DNA from: Aporhodopirellula aestuarii
GTDB lineage: Bacteria > Planctomycetota > Planctomycetia > Pirellulales > Pirellulaceae
Direction of reading: 5' to 3'
NCBI RefSeq assembly: GCF_023701485.1
Contig: NZ_JAMQBK010000043.1
Coordinates: 1 to 64,000 of the forward strand
DNA length: 64,000 nucleotides
Shown here: piece by piece, positions 56,372 to 64,000 of the stretch
Position numbering within the stretch: the stretch's first letter is position 1
Layout of the letters: each line of letters starts with the position of its first letter
Position numbers and translations under genes: made by a program
Notes under the pieces: generated by a model
Database searches by the model: none
What the model was told of the DNA's origin: nothing
What the model saw: only the letters and a program-made list of their open reading frames with translations

Positions 56372-56445
56372 GCGCCCGTAGCTCAGCTGGATAGAGCATC
56401 GCACTTCTAATGCGACGGTCGCAGGTTCGAATCCTGCCGGGCGTA
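56372..56445 (+). tRNA. tRNA-Arg (anticodon TCT)
   Basis: The 74-nt sequence folds as a cloverleaf. GCGCCCG (56372-56378) pairs with CGGGCGT (56438-56444), with discriminator A at 56445. The D-arm contains AGCTCAGCTGGATAGAGC, the anticodon stem TCGCA/TGCGA encloses CTTCTAA with anticodon TCT, and the T-arm is GCAGG-TTCGAAT-CCTGC. No CCA is encoded. It reads AGA/AGG arginine codons. The first pair of the acceptor is G-U. Confidence 0.96.
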
Positions 56446-56535
56446 TCTGTTTCCTGTCGCACGCGATCTCGCTGCGGAGTGAAGATTCGTTGTGAGATTG
56501 CTCTCACGCAATGAATGGATATCGATGCGTGGTCT

Positions 56536-57384
56536 CTAGTCAGGTAGCCACAGCGAGGATTCTTTTGCTGTGGATGCGTCAGGTGACGAGCGGTGCGCCG
56601 AGGCGGTCCGACGGGCTTTGATGCGAACGTAGGGCGCGATCACTCGGGCCCGGTCGGCAAAAGTGTCTCGAGCGGCATCGGAGGAGGCGTGCATCGGTTC
56701 GACCAAATCCTCGACGACGAATCCGGATCGACACAGCCCGCCGATCAATTGTTCCCAACGGTGCAGGAACTCGACGGCACCAGGCTCACGCAACCGACGC
56801 GAAACGGGCGTGGTGGTTTCGGGCGGCGGGACGGGATCGGTTCGGTAGTAATCGTGCCGTAGTTCGTAGTGACCGTTGCCGCGGTGCATCGACGCCTGCA
56901 AGCTAACTGGAGTCTTGTGCTGACTGACATACAACCCACCCGGCCGCGTCACCCTCGCGACTTGGGCGTAGATTGCCGTGATGTCAGGCAGGTAGCAACT
57001 GCTGACCGGGTGGATGACCAAGTCAAACGATTGGGGCGATAACATTGAGAGGTCGTCCATCGATCCTTCGAATAATCGCACGGGGTATTTCCGCTGGGCG
57101 GCGGCTTGGCGATCCAGTTCCAGCATCGCGGGGCTAAGGTCGACGACAGTGACGTCCGCACCCGCCGCCGCGTACAGGCAGCTTTGTCGCCCGCCCCCGG
57201 CAGCCAAACAGAGCACTGTCCACCCGCGGATATCGCCGCCGAGCCAACCGATCCGGTCGACCGTCTTGAGCGGGTTGGCGAGTTCCTCGTCAGACACGAT
57301 CCGGCACAGCGGTGCGTCGGCTGCTGTCATCCGCTGGTAGCACTCGCGGTTCGATCTCAGGACGTTTTGGCGATTAATTGTCAA
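56536..57384 (-). CDS. Class I SAM-dependent methyltransferase
   Basis: The 282-aa protein contains V-L-C-L-A-A-G-G-G-R-Q-S-C-L-Y-A-A-A-G-A-D-V-T-V-V-D at about 57-82, which are motifs I and II of Rossmann methyltransferases. S-P-A-M-L-E-L-D-R, S-F-D-L-V-I-H-P and V-T-R-P-G-G-L-Y-V-S follow. The A-A-G-G-G-R-Q replaces the usual D-x-G-x-G, a variant seen in functional members. The middle region (Y-E-L-R-H-D-Y-Y-R-T-D) may bind substrate. The substrate is unknown. The C-terminal 40 residues are probably disordered. Confidence 0.88.
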   Translation of the reverse strand: MTINRQNVLRSNRECYQRMTAADAPLCRIVSDEELANPLKTVDRIGWLGGDIRGWTVLCLAAGGGRQSCLYAAAGADVTVVDLSPAMLELDRQAAAQRKYPVRLFEGSMDDLSMLSPQSFDLVIHPVSSCYLPDITAIYAQVARVTRPGGLYVSQHKTPVSLQASMHRGNGHYELRHDYYRTDPVPPPETTTPVSRRLREPGAVEFLHRWEQLIGGLCRSGFVVEDLVEPMHASSDAARDTFADRARVIAPYVRIKARRTASAHRSSPDASTAKESSLWLPD

Positions 57385-57723
57385 TGAAATTTCCTGGGGA
57401 TGCTGCGGGAGCGAAGGGGGATGTTGTGGCGACAGAGTACGGATGATGCGGTCGTTAAGGGGTAATGCACCGCCCGTGGGGCGATTGCGTGGCCGAGGGG
57501 CCCGTCGAAATCTTGGATTTTCTCTGCTACAAGGGGGATTCAGCGTCGAGATTCGGGAGGGTTTTCCCTTAATTTAGGAACTTTTCCTGAGTAGTGGGCA
57601 TCTCAGCATTGTCAACCGACACGGACGTTTTCTGAAACCACATGGAAGTGCCGCGCCGAATCCTATCGAGCCAAATTTGCTCCGGATTCCAATGCCGCGC
57701 CCCGAATCTTGAGACCCGACAGT
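57385..57723. other. Divergent intergenic region, methyltransferase / anti-sigma-like gene
   Basis: About 340 bp lies between the divergent starts. A GGAACTTTT sequence at 57577-57585 resembles an ECF -35 element ahead of the rightward gene, but I could not find a convincing -10. No reading frame of note is present. Confidence 0.4.
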
Positions 57724-59025
57724 ATGTCAGCTCCTATCCCCGATTTTGATCAACTTCTCAGCGACCATCTTGACGGACGGCTCGACGAGAACGATACGCA
57801 CCTGCTCGAAGCGAGGTTGCGCGAGGACGCTGCGTTACGATCTCAATACGAATCCATGCTCGCAGACCGTCAGGATCTCAAAACGCTCTTCGCGGTATCT
57901 GAGAAGTCTCAACCACGGTTACCAAAAGATTTTGCCGCTCGTGTTGTCGCCGAAAGTCGCCGGCGTGGTTTGAAGGTCGCGTCCGATTCAGCGATCGAAC
58001 CCGCAACCGTTTACCGTCGCGCGAATGCCGACGTGGCTGCCCGTGGTCGTACGCGAATCGTCTTAGGAGTCGTCGCTGCTGCGGCCGCCGTCTTGCTTGT
58101 CATTTCGCTGAACTTCAGCGGCAAAACTGACGTCAACAACGTCCAGTCGGTCGCTCAGAACTCCCCTGGCACAACGTCGACGACCGACGGGCCGATCGGT
58201 CTCAATGCCGATGAACCCAAGCCTTCGGCAATCGCCTCAGCGTCCGTCGAACCGGTTGAACGAAACGTCGAACAAGACACTGAACCTGCATCGACGGGCA
58301 TCGACGGGGCGATGATGGCAGCGACGCCAGATGTCGAAATACAAGATCCTTCCGTCGACTCAAACATGATGAGCGTTTCGCCGAAGCCGGCCCGAGATGC
58401 TTTGGCATCGTCGGAGTCTCGCGGGGCGGTAGACAACTCAGCGAGCGTATCGGTTGGAGCCGAAAACTCACCTTTGTTCGCCGACTCGCCGCTTGCCGGA
58501 GCCGTGATGGTTTATGACGTGCGATTAAGTTCGAAGGGACGCGTGACGGGGGCGTTCGCCCAAGCGATGCAGCGAAATGGTTTGGATGAATCAAGCCGCG
58601 AAAAGGTCAGTCGTGATGTGATCGCGGCGGCCCAGCGGGCTGACGTCTTCGAGCAAGACGAAAAGTTCCAGATCGTTTTCTTGCAAGCACCGGCGAAGAA
58701 AGTCGACCGCTTGTTCTTGGATTTGTTGCGAGACCGCGAGTCGGTTGAATCCGTCGGTTTGTCTCTAGTAACCGATACGCCGATTCTGAAAATGACGGAT
58801 CAGTTGGTGCGAGTGGATGCGACTCAGGTCAAGCATCGAGACGCTGTGAGTTTGCAATTGGGCAGCGGTGGCAATGATGCGGAGCTGAACAGGCTGCGTG
58901 ATTTGCTAGGCGAACAAGCCTTTATGCCGCTCAATGCACCAGCACCCAACGTTGACGCAGCCAGCGAGTCGTTGTCGACGACCGGTACCGACGTTATCAC
59001 ACGCGTGCTGATCTTGGTTCGCTAA
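57724..59025 (+). CDS. Anti-sigma-factor-like single-pass membrane protein
   Basis: The N-terminal 60 residues (F-D-Q-L-L-S-D-H-L-D-G-R-L-D, L-L-E-A-R-L-R-E-D-A-A-L-R) have the layout of anti-sigma N-terminal domains, though no zinc H-x3-C-x2-C motif is seen. One TM helix lies at about 115-137 (I-V-L-G-V-V-A-A-A-A-A-V-L-L-V-I-S-L-N). A long low-complexity exported linker (about 140-260) leads to a globular C-terminal domain (about 265-433, V-M-V-Y-D-V-R-L-S-S-K-G-R). No sigma factor is adjacent, which is unusual for this class. Length 433 aa. ATG 57724 was chosen by the domain start. Confidence 0.75.
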   Translation: MSAPIPDFDQLLSDHLDGRLDENDTHLLEARLREDAALRSQYESMLADRQDLKTLFAVSEKSQPRLPKDFAARVVAESRRRGLKVASDSAIEPATVYRRANADVAARGRTRIVLGVVAAAAAVLLVISLNFSGKTDVNNVQSVAQNSPGTTSTTDGPIGLNADEPKPSAIASASVEPVERNVEQDTEPASTGIDGAMMAATPDVEIQDPSVDSNMMSVSPKPARDALASSESRGAVDNSASVSVGAENSPLFADSPLAGAVMVYDVRLSSKGRVTGAFAQAMQRNGLDESSREKVSRDVIAAAQRADVFEQDEKFQIVFLQAPAKKVDRLFLDLLRDRESVESVGLSLVTDTPILKMTDQLVRVDATQVKHRDAVSLQLGSGGNDAELNRLRDLLGEQAFMPLNAPAPNVDAASESLSTTGTDVITRVLILVR

Positions 59026-59328
59026 GAACCGGGCGGAAAACATGCGACAGAGTACATGCTGCCAGCAATCTGCGGTGTGCAGAGTTCTGACGAACCGCAT
59101 CACCGGATCAGGCAGTGGTGTTCCGCACGACCCCACGTGAGGGCCTATCGGACAATGATGTCGGTTCTCGATCCGTAGCTGCGTTCGCCAGAACGCGGGC
59201 AAGCATATGACGCCGTGGCGAGAGCAAAATCAAAATGCTGTCGCCAGTCGCGTGAGAGTTCGGGCAGAGTGCACGGCTCAGAGCCTCGCAGACCCGGTCT
59301 ACTTACTGATGCGAGCTTGTTGTCGTGG
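59026..59328. other. Intergenic stretch between convergent genes
   Basis: About 300 bp separates the ends of the anti-sigma-like and Gfo/Idh/MocA genes. I see no coding signal and no stem followed by a T-tract. Confidence 0.4.
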
Positions 59329-60423
59329 CTACGCCCGGGGCAGTTCGATGTGGCGGCCGGTTCGGATGCTTTCGTAGATCGCTTCCACGCAGATCATGTC
59401 GCGTAGTCCTTCTTCACCCGGTACGGTGCTGTCGCGATCTTCGAGAATGCATTTTGCAAACGCGTCCATTTCGGCGGCAAATTGATCGATGCTTTCGAGT
59501 TCGATCGGACCTTTGCTGGTTTTGCCCGTAATCCCTTTGTAGCTGTACGCCGGTTCGAGGCCGAACCATCCTTTGTCCGCGTAGGCGTTGTATCGGTTGA
59601 TTCCGTTGAATGCGTACGACGTGCTGCAGTAGCAGATCACGCCGCTAGGCATCTTCATGGTCCATGTGATTGATTCGTCGACTTCGGCGAACTTCACCGG
59701 ATCCGTCTTGGTTTCTTGTGCGGAGATCGAAACGGGTTCTTCGCCACTGATGTATCGACAGGCCTGAAGTGCGTACACGCCGACGTCCATCATCGCGCCA
59801 CCGCCGGCGAGTTTACCATCGAGCCGCCATTGGTTTGGGTCGCCGATTTTGAAACCGAACCCAGCTTCGATCGCCTTGAGCGATCCGAACTTTTCGGAGC
59901 GAGCGAGTTCGATGCAGTGTTGATTATGGGGTTCGAATTGACATCGATATCCGATGGCGAGTTTGCGATCGTTTTCCTTGCATGCGGCGATCATCTCGCG
60001 ACATTCGTCGCTCGTGTTAGCCATTGGCTTTTCGCATAAGACGTGTTTGCCCGCCTTGGCGCCGCGAACGGTGAACTCCTTGTGCATGCCGTTAGGAAGC
60101 ACGATGTAAACGACATCGATCGATTCGTTCTCACTGAGTTTGTCAAAGTTGTCGTAGTTGTAGATGTTCTCTTGTTTGATGCCATATTTGTCGGCCCAGA
60201 CTTTTTCTTTGGACGGTGTTCCGGTGACGATCCCGACGAGTTTCGCGTGTTTGGTTTGTTGCAGTGCCGGGGCGAGTTGTTTGGTGCTTAGGGAACCGAG
60301 ACCGACGAGGGCGAAGTTAACGGTCGATTTGGCGTCGGCCGCCATTGAGGTGTGCACTCCAAAGGAAGTTGCCGCGGTGATGGATGCAGTCGTGCCGAGG
60401 AAAAGCCGTCGATTGATCGTCAT
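59329..60423 (-). CDS. Tat-exported Gfo/Idh/MocA-family oxidoreductase
   Basis: The 364-aa protein begins I-N-R-R-L-F-L-G-T-T-A-S-I-T, a twin-arginine signal, cleaved near S-M-A-A-D. The NAD(P)-binding domain contains F-A-L-V-G-L-G-S-L-S and V-D-V-V-Y-I-V-L-P-N-G-M-H, then G-K-H-V-L-C-E-K-P-M-A, the family active-site motif with the catalytic Lys. The C-terminal domain includes G-G-G-A-M-M-D-V-G-V-Y. Export with tightly bound cofactor resembles glucose-fructose oxidoreductase of Zymomonas. Substrate is probably a sugar but cannot be named. Confidence 0.93.
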   Translation of the reverse strand: MTINRRLFLGTTASITAATSFGVHTSMAADAKSTVNFALVGLGSLSTKQLAPALQQTKHAKLVGIVTGTPSKEKVWADKYGIKQENIYNYDNFDKLSENESIDVVYIVLPNGMHKEFTVRGAKAGKHVLCEKPMANTSDECREMIAACKENDRKLAIGYRCQFEPHNQHCIELARSEKFGSLKAIEAGFGFKIGDPNQWRLDGKLAGGGAMMDVGVYALQACRYISGEEPVSISAQETKTDPVKFAEVDESITWTMKMPSGVICYCSTSYAFNGINRYNAYADKGWFGLEPAYSYKGITGKTSKGPIELESIDQFAAEMDAFAKCILEDRDSTVPGEEGLRDMICVEAIYESIRTGRHIELPRA

Positions 60424-60738
60424 GGGGACACCTGATGGAAGATTGAGACGGGAGGATTTATTCGTGGGGAGTGAGAATGGAGCGTCATCGCCTGGCGTAC
60501 GTATGTGCTTTGAAGCTTTTCTTTGCCCGCGATACCCAGTGTTACGCCTGCGACTTGGCGAGGCAACACTCGGACGTGCGCTATGTGCCTGTCGAGTGCT
60601 TGCACCGGCGTTGGGAGTGGGCCAGAATCCTCGGCTGTGAATTCGTAACCAATCGATTGACGAGTGCGTTGCTCGAATGCGCGACGCTCAATGCGACAAT
60701 TCGTCCGTGTTCGGCGGGCCAACGGAGTAGTTTGGACG
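60424..60738. other. Divergent intergenic region, oxidoreductase / pqiA
   Basis: About 315 bp separates the divergent starts. A frame open from 60664 into pqiA is present, but its residues (R-C-S-N-A-R-R-S-M-R-Q) do not look coding. No repeat or operator-like palindrome was recognised. Confidence 0.4.
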
Positions 60739-61335
60739 ATGCAAAACCACCGTGCCTGCCACTGTTGTGGTTTGATTCATCGCGTTCCTAAGTTGACCGA
60801 TGGCGAACGGGCGGTTTGCACACGTTGCGGGTCGACTCTAGCGACCGGTATCGAATCGCAGGCGGGGGCGAGTCGTACGGCCGCGGCGGCCGTGGCCGCA
60901 TTTGTGTTGTTTTGGCCAGCTGTGTTACTGCCCATTCTCGAAATCGAACAATTAGGACAACACAGCGAGCAAAGTATCCTGACGGGCACGATCGGGCTGA
61001 TTCGTCACGGTAGTTTCTTTGTCGGCGGGATCGTGTTGTTGTTTTCGATCATCTTTCCGCTAACGAAGATTGTGTTGTTGATCGAGTTGAGTTTGCTCGA
61101 GATCTTGCACCGCAAACACAAAGCATTGACCCTGCGGGCGATGGAGCACTTGGGACGTTGGAGCATGATGGATGTGATGTTGCTCGCGTTCTTGGTCATG
61201 TTGGTCAAACTCGGCAATTTGGTCGAGTTCCAATTCGGTCCTGCTGTGATCGCGTTCACGTTGTGCGTCGTGATGAGCATGATCGCGTCGCTGTCTTTTG
61301 ATCCACACTCGATTTGGGATGAATCACATGAGTGA
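60739..61335 (+). CDS. Paraquat-inducible protein A (PqiA) family membrane protein
   Basis: The 198-aa protein begins with a zinc-ribbon-like pair, C-H-C-C-G at about 7-11 and C-T-R-C-G at about 29-33. About four TM helices follow (A-A-F-V-L-F-W-P-A-V-L-L-P, G-G-I-V-L-L-F-S-I-I-F-P-L-T-K-I and others). This is one PqiA module; E. coli PqiA has two. PqiA works with the MCE protein PqiB in moving lipids between inner and outer membranes. The MCE gene follows here with an 8-nt overlap. ATG 60739 places the ribbon at the N-terminus. Confidence 0.9.
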   Translation: MQNHRACHCCGLIHRVPKLTDGERAVCTRCGSTLATGIESQAGASRTAAAAVAAFVLFWPAVLLPILEIEQLGQHSEQSILTGTIGLIRHGSFFVGGIVLLFSIIFPLTKIVLLIELSLLEILHRKHKALTLRAMEHLGRWSMMDVMLLAFLVMLVKLGNLVEFQFGPAVIAFTLCVVMSMIASLSFDPHSIWDESHE

Positions 61336-62839
61336 AACGGAATTTCCTGTGTCCGATGTTGTTGCGCGTGGGCGTGGAATCCGATCCATGACATTGTCGC
61401 CGATGTGGATCGTGACGTTGGTCTGTTTTCTGCTCGCCGTGGTTTTAACGTGGGCGGCATTGGATGAGCCCGGTGTGTGGATCAAGATTCGATTCGATCG
61501 CGGACACGGGCTGAAGGTCGGCGACGTGATGATGTATCGAGGCATTGAAGTCGGCAGGGTTGGCAAGCTGTCGCTGCGGAGTGACCTTGATGGCATTGAC
61601 GTTCATGTGATCTTAGAACGTGATGCGGCGAAGATCGCAACGGAAGGATCGCGGTTTTGGATTGTTCGTCCGCAAGTCAACGTGCAGGGGATCAGTGGTC
61701 TGGAAACGGCGATCGGTTCGAAGTACCTGAGTGTGATTCCAGGGGATTCGGATCGGCGTCGGCAGGAGTTTGATGGATTGGAGACGCCCCCGCCGATCGG
61801 TGCCGATCAAGGCGGGATGGAAATCGTCCTGCGTGGCGACGACCGCTGGGGCGTCAATCCAGGTTCCCCGCTGTCGTGGCGAGGAATCGAAGTCGGGCAG
61901 GTGCTCGCCAGTTCGCTGTCGCCGGATGCACGCCACGTCGATACGCGAGTGAGGGTGGATGTGCGGTACATTTCTCTGCTGTCAAAGGATTCGAAGTTCT
62001 GGGTGACCAGCGGCATTCAGATGGATCTCGGGATGAGTGGTTTAAAACTCTCAGCAGAGTCTTTGTCGACGATTGCACGTGGCGGTATCGCATTCATCAC
62101 ACCGGCACCGATCATTGCCGAGGAGACGATCGGTCCTGGCGAAGTTTTTCGACTGCATCGCAAGTTGAAAGAGGAGTGGCTCGAACAGGCGGCTGCGATC
62201 AATCGGTTTACCGAAGAGCCGCCGCGTGCTGTTCGTGTTGAAACGCAATGGAAGGAGAGTTTCTTTGGAATCTCCCGCTCACGTTCGAGGTCAGCATGGG
62301 CGATGGCCGTGTCGACATCTGGCGACAAATGCGGTTTGTTGGTGCCAAACACGCTGCTCGACAATCGAGATGACGCGATCGATGGTTCGTTCACTCTCAT
62401 GCTGGTGGACGGCGATACGCGTGTGCCGCTCTCACCAACGGCAATTGAGACTGCGGACGGAGGAACGGTCGGGTTTGTGATTGACTCGAAGCTAGCGGCA
62501 GGGGAGACGATCGCGGGGGATCGGTTGCGGGACCCGGTTGGTCCCGAAGATGTCTATGCCGTGTCGTGGAGAACCGAAGGCGAACAGCCTCGGGGATCGT
62601 CCAGTGACACTGGCATCACGGAGATGATCGGTCGTGATCAGATGCGGCCAGACGAAAACGGATGGCGCGTTTTGGATACTCTACTCGGCGCAGACGTCTG
62701 GAACGGTGCTCCAGTGGTGTCGGCAGCGGACGAAAAGATCGTCGGCATGCTGTTGGTCGGAGAGAATGGCACGTCGATCGCGCGGATTCCCGCTGGCGAA
62801 TTTTGGGTTGAAAAACATCACGCCAAGGAGAACGACTAG
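61328..62839 (+). CDS. MlaD/PqiB-type MCE protein with extra C-terminal domain
   Basis: The 503-aa protein has one N-terminal TM helix (about 22-42, W-I-V-T-L-V-C-F-L-L-A-V-V-L-T-W). It has two MCE/MlaD domains (about 45-135 and 165-260), each with the G-x-x-V-G/N-P-G-x-x-x-x-Y/W-R-G-I-E-V-G pattern. MCE rings form conduits for phospholipids across the periplasm. E. coli PqiB has three MCE domains and a long coiled coil. Here, instead, about 200 residues follow that resemble a trypsin-like beta-barrel (C-G-L-L-V-P-N-T-L-L-D-N, G-A-P-V-V-S-A-A-D-E-K-I-V-G-M-L). The G-A-P-V lacks the catalytic Ser of G-x-S-G-G-P. It is co-translated with pqiA. Confidence 0.87.
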   Translation: MSETEFPVSDVVARGRGIRSMTLSPMWIVTLVCFLLAVVLTWAALDEPGVWIKIRFDRGHGLKVGDVMMYRGIEVGRVGKLSLRSDLDGIDVHVILERDAAKIATEGSRFWIVRPQVNVQGISGLETAIGSKYLSVIPGDSDRRRQEFDGLETPPPIGADQGGMEIVLRGDDRWGVNPGSPLSWRGIEVGQVLASSLSPDARHVDTRVRVDVRYISLLSKDSKFWVTSGIQMDLGMSGLKLSAESLSTIARGGIAFITPAPIIAEETIGPGEVFRLHRKLKEEWLEQAAAINRFTEEPPRAVRVETQWKESFFGISRSRSRSAWAMAVSTSGDKCGLLVPNTLLDNRDDAIDGSFTLMLVDGDTRVPLSPTAIETADGGTVGFVIDSKLAAGETIAGDRLRDPVGPEDVYAVSWRTEGEQPRGSSSDTGITEMIGRDQMRPDENGWRVLDTLLGADVWNGAPVVSAADEKIVGMLLVGENGTSIARIPAGEFWVEKHHAKEND

Positions 62840-62882
62840 CGTTCGTTGGAGAGCATCTAGCGAGAACACTTCAATGCCGTAG

Positions 62883-62902
62883 CCACCGTCGCCAGACGGT
62901 GG
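62883..62902. repeat. Short inverted repeat after the MCE gene
   Basis: CCACCGTC (62883-62890) and GACGGTGG (62895-62902) form a perfect 8-bp stem with the loop GCCA. It lies 44 bp after the MCE gene stop. No T-tract follows on either strand, so a Rho-independent terminator is not supported. GTAGCCACCGTCGCC-type elements may be another dispersed planctomycete repeat (recollection). Confidence 0.5.
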
Positions 62903-63130
62903 ACCACGTTCCGGCGAACGCAACTGCCTATGAGACCCCATGTCATTTTTCATAACGCACTCGAAACGGAGTGAGCTTCACCGGCCGCCGTGTGGGGATT
63001 CGGTCGACCGGTGTCACTCCTGGTGCAATCCCTTACCGGGATCGCCAAACGGCTCGGCCGGGCTGCATCGCGTTTGGGTCCGCGAAGCATGGACTGCGAT
63101 CCCAGCCGACCGTTTGAGTTGCGCGACGAA

Positions 63131-64000
63131 CTATGAGCGGTTCTGGTCCGCAACAACGACGACGCGGTCGCCAACCTTTACGGCAACCCCGGTTACCGCG
63201 ATCTCATCGCCTTTCTGGGGCGCTTCGTTGGCGGAAGCATCACCCATATCGACCGTCAATTTCTTGCCATCGTCGGTTTTAAGTTTAACAACGTGGTGTT
63301 CTTTTCCACGAACCTTGGCGGTCTTGGTCGACTCGACGACACCGTTGTATTGGTGCCCGGTACGAGTGATTTTCTTACTGCCTGCATTTGCGATGATGAC
63401 TTCCGTCGCGAGCAAGACTTCTTTGTCACCGCGTTTCACAATCGGGCCGTGGAATTCCGCTCGGTCGCCCTTGAAAAGTTGGGTGTCGATGCCGTTGGAA
63501 CCGAGGTCAACCCAAATCTTTTCACCGTCATCACTTTGCACGTGAAGCATCAACGCGACGTTGTCGAGGCGTTTGACCATTTTGTGATCTTCGACGGTTC
63601 CGCTGATCGTATGGCGTTTGCCACTGAGTCCCTCTTGCACAGATTGGGCTACGCTACTGGGATGGACTGCGGATTGCGTGGTGGACGACAACTGCTTGTA
63701 GTCGTAGGTGTCATACATACCGTCGTTGTCGGTGTCTTCGTAAGTTACGTAGGCATCGTTGAGGTAGTCGCCGTCACTATCGACGTAGCGTGACGATCGC
63801 TCGTAGTTGCCGTCCTGGTTGCGATCTTCGTAGGATTCGTAGCTTTCGTTGTAGTCATCGCCGTAGAAGGTTTCGGCGTCAACGATCAGGTCATCGTTGT
63901 CTTCGTCGGTGCTGGTTCTTGCATCGTGATAAGACCAGACTTCGTCGTCCCAGCGTCCGATGGCTTCATCGGTTGGATTGTAGTCATTTCCGTCGAACCA
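63131..64000 (-). CDS. Partial protein: acidic DxDxDG repeats plus two OB-like domains
   Basis: The frame is open from the window edge at 64000 to the stop at 63131, so the N-terminus is missing; 289 residues are visible. The first 95 are very acidic and Tyr-rich, with calcium-loop-like D-R-N-Q-D-G-N-Y, D-S-D-G-D-Y and D-T-D-N-D-G-M-Y. Then come two similar beta-rich units (about 125-205 and 215-285): I-S-G-T-V-E-D-H-K and H-Q-Y-N-G-V-V-E-S-T-K-T. Each looks like a small OB-fold. Loops of this type occur in EF-hand and thrombospondin type 3 repeats. A signal peptide is expected upstream. Function unknown. Confidence 0.8.
   Translation of the reverse strand, partial: WFDGNDYNPTDEAIGRWDDEVWSYHDARTSTDEDNDDLIVDAETFYGDDYNESYESYEDRNQDGNYERSSRYVDSDGDYLNDAYVTYEDTDNDGMYDTYDYKQLSSTTQSAVHPSSVAQSVQEGLSGKRHTISGTVEDHKMVKRLDNVALMLHVQSDDGEKIWVDLGSNGIDTQLFKGDRAEFHGPIVKRGDKEVLLATEVIIANAGSKKITRTGHQYNGVVESTKTAKVRGKEHHVVKLKTDDGKKLTVDMGDASANEAPQKGDEIAVTGVAVKVGDRVVVVADQNRS

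Noticed and set aside
57577-57585. GGAACTTTT as an ECF sigma -35 box upstream of the anti-sigma-like gene
   Set aside because: No clear -10 at 16-17 bp and the local AGGAACTTTTCCT is a short palindrome, so chance is likely. Kept only as a remark in the intergenic entry.
62883-62902. Terminator for the PqiA-MCE operon
   Set aside because: The stem is perfect, but only 8 bp with no T-tract on either strand; it is recorded as an inverted repeat instead.

Overview
The window comes from the chromosome of a planctomycete, most likely a Rhodopirellula-like member of the Pirellulaceae. The evidence is family content: two copies of the paired PSD1/DUF1549/DUF1553 plus DUF1501 cassette, a DUF1559 pseudo-pilin-like protein, many secreted proteins with Tat or Sec signals, eukaryote-like Ser/Thr kinase architecture, and a GC-rich palindromic intergenic repeat of the kind seen in Rhodopirellula. 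Shine-Dalgarno sequences are weak or absent for many genes, so many starts were set by domain position and signal peptide. No phage, plasmid, transposase, CRISPR or rRNA was seen. There is one tRNA, tRNA-Arg(TCT).

Positions 1-9,560 are loosely packed and accessory in character. They hold a DUF1559 protein with a tiny lipoprotein, a secreted FAD oxidoreductase between two diverged direct copies of an intergenic repeat, a frame-broken lipoprotein remnant, a parallel beta-helix protein and a sialate O-acetylesterase-like protein. Long stretches there have no credible gene.

Positions 9,561-32,653 are compact housekeeping DNA. The leftward operon acs - sensor kinase - EamA transporter is followed by a TetR / membrane-fusion protein / RND pump operon. 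Next come pdxJ, an EboE-like gene, a CinA-family gene, an RluD-like pseudouridine synthase with a small partner, a small membrane protein, a cold-shock-like protein, YqgE/AlgH, pdxH, miaA, a GNAT acetyltransferase and a translationally coupled pair (repeat protein plus one-TM protein).

Positions 32,821-52,787 mix carbohydrate and envelope functions with core metabolism. A GH10-like protein with an altered catalytic acid/base, UDP-glucose dehydrogenase, a VOC protein and a GyrI-like protein come first. Two paralogous PSD1-DUF1501 cassettes bracket pgk, a secreted protein of unknown function, and a divergent regulator/sigma-factor pair. The regulator resembles CarH but lacks both histidines used for cobalamin. 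A 10-bp inverted repeat plus further half-sites overlap both predicted divergent promoters, which makes this the most interesting locus in the window.

Positions 52,862-64,000 hold a REP-like palindrome, a serine beta-lactamase-fold hydrolase, dCTP deaminase, a LON-domain protein, the tRNA, a methyltransferase, an orphan anti-sigma-like membrane protein, a Tat-exported Gfo/Idh/MocA oxidoreductase and a PqiA-MlaD lipid-transport pair. The MlaD protein has an unusual C-terminal domain. The window ends inside a leftward gene for an acidic DxDxDG-repeat protein with two OB-like domains.
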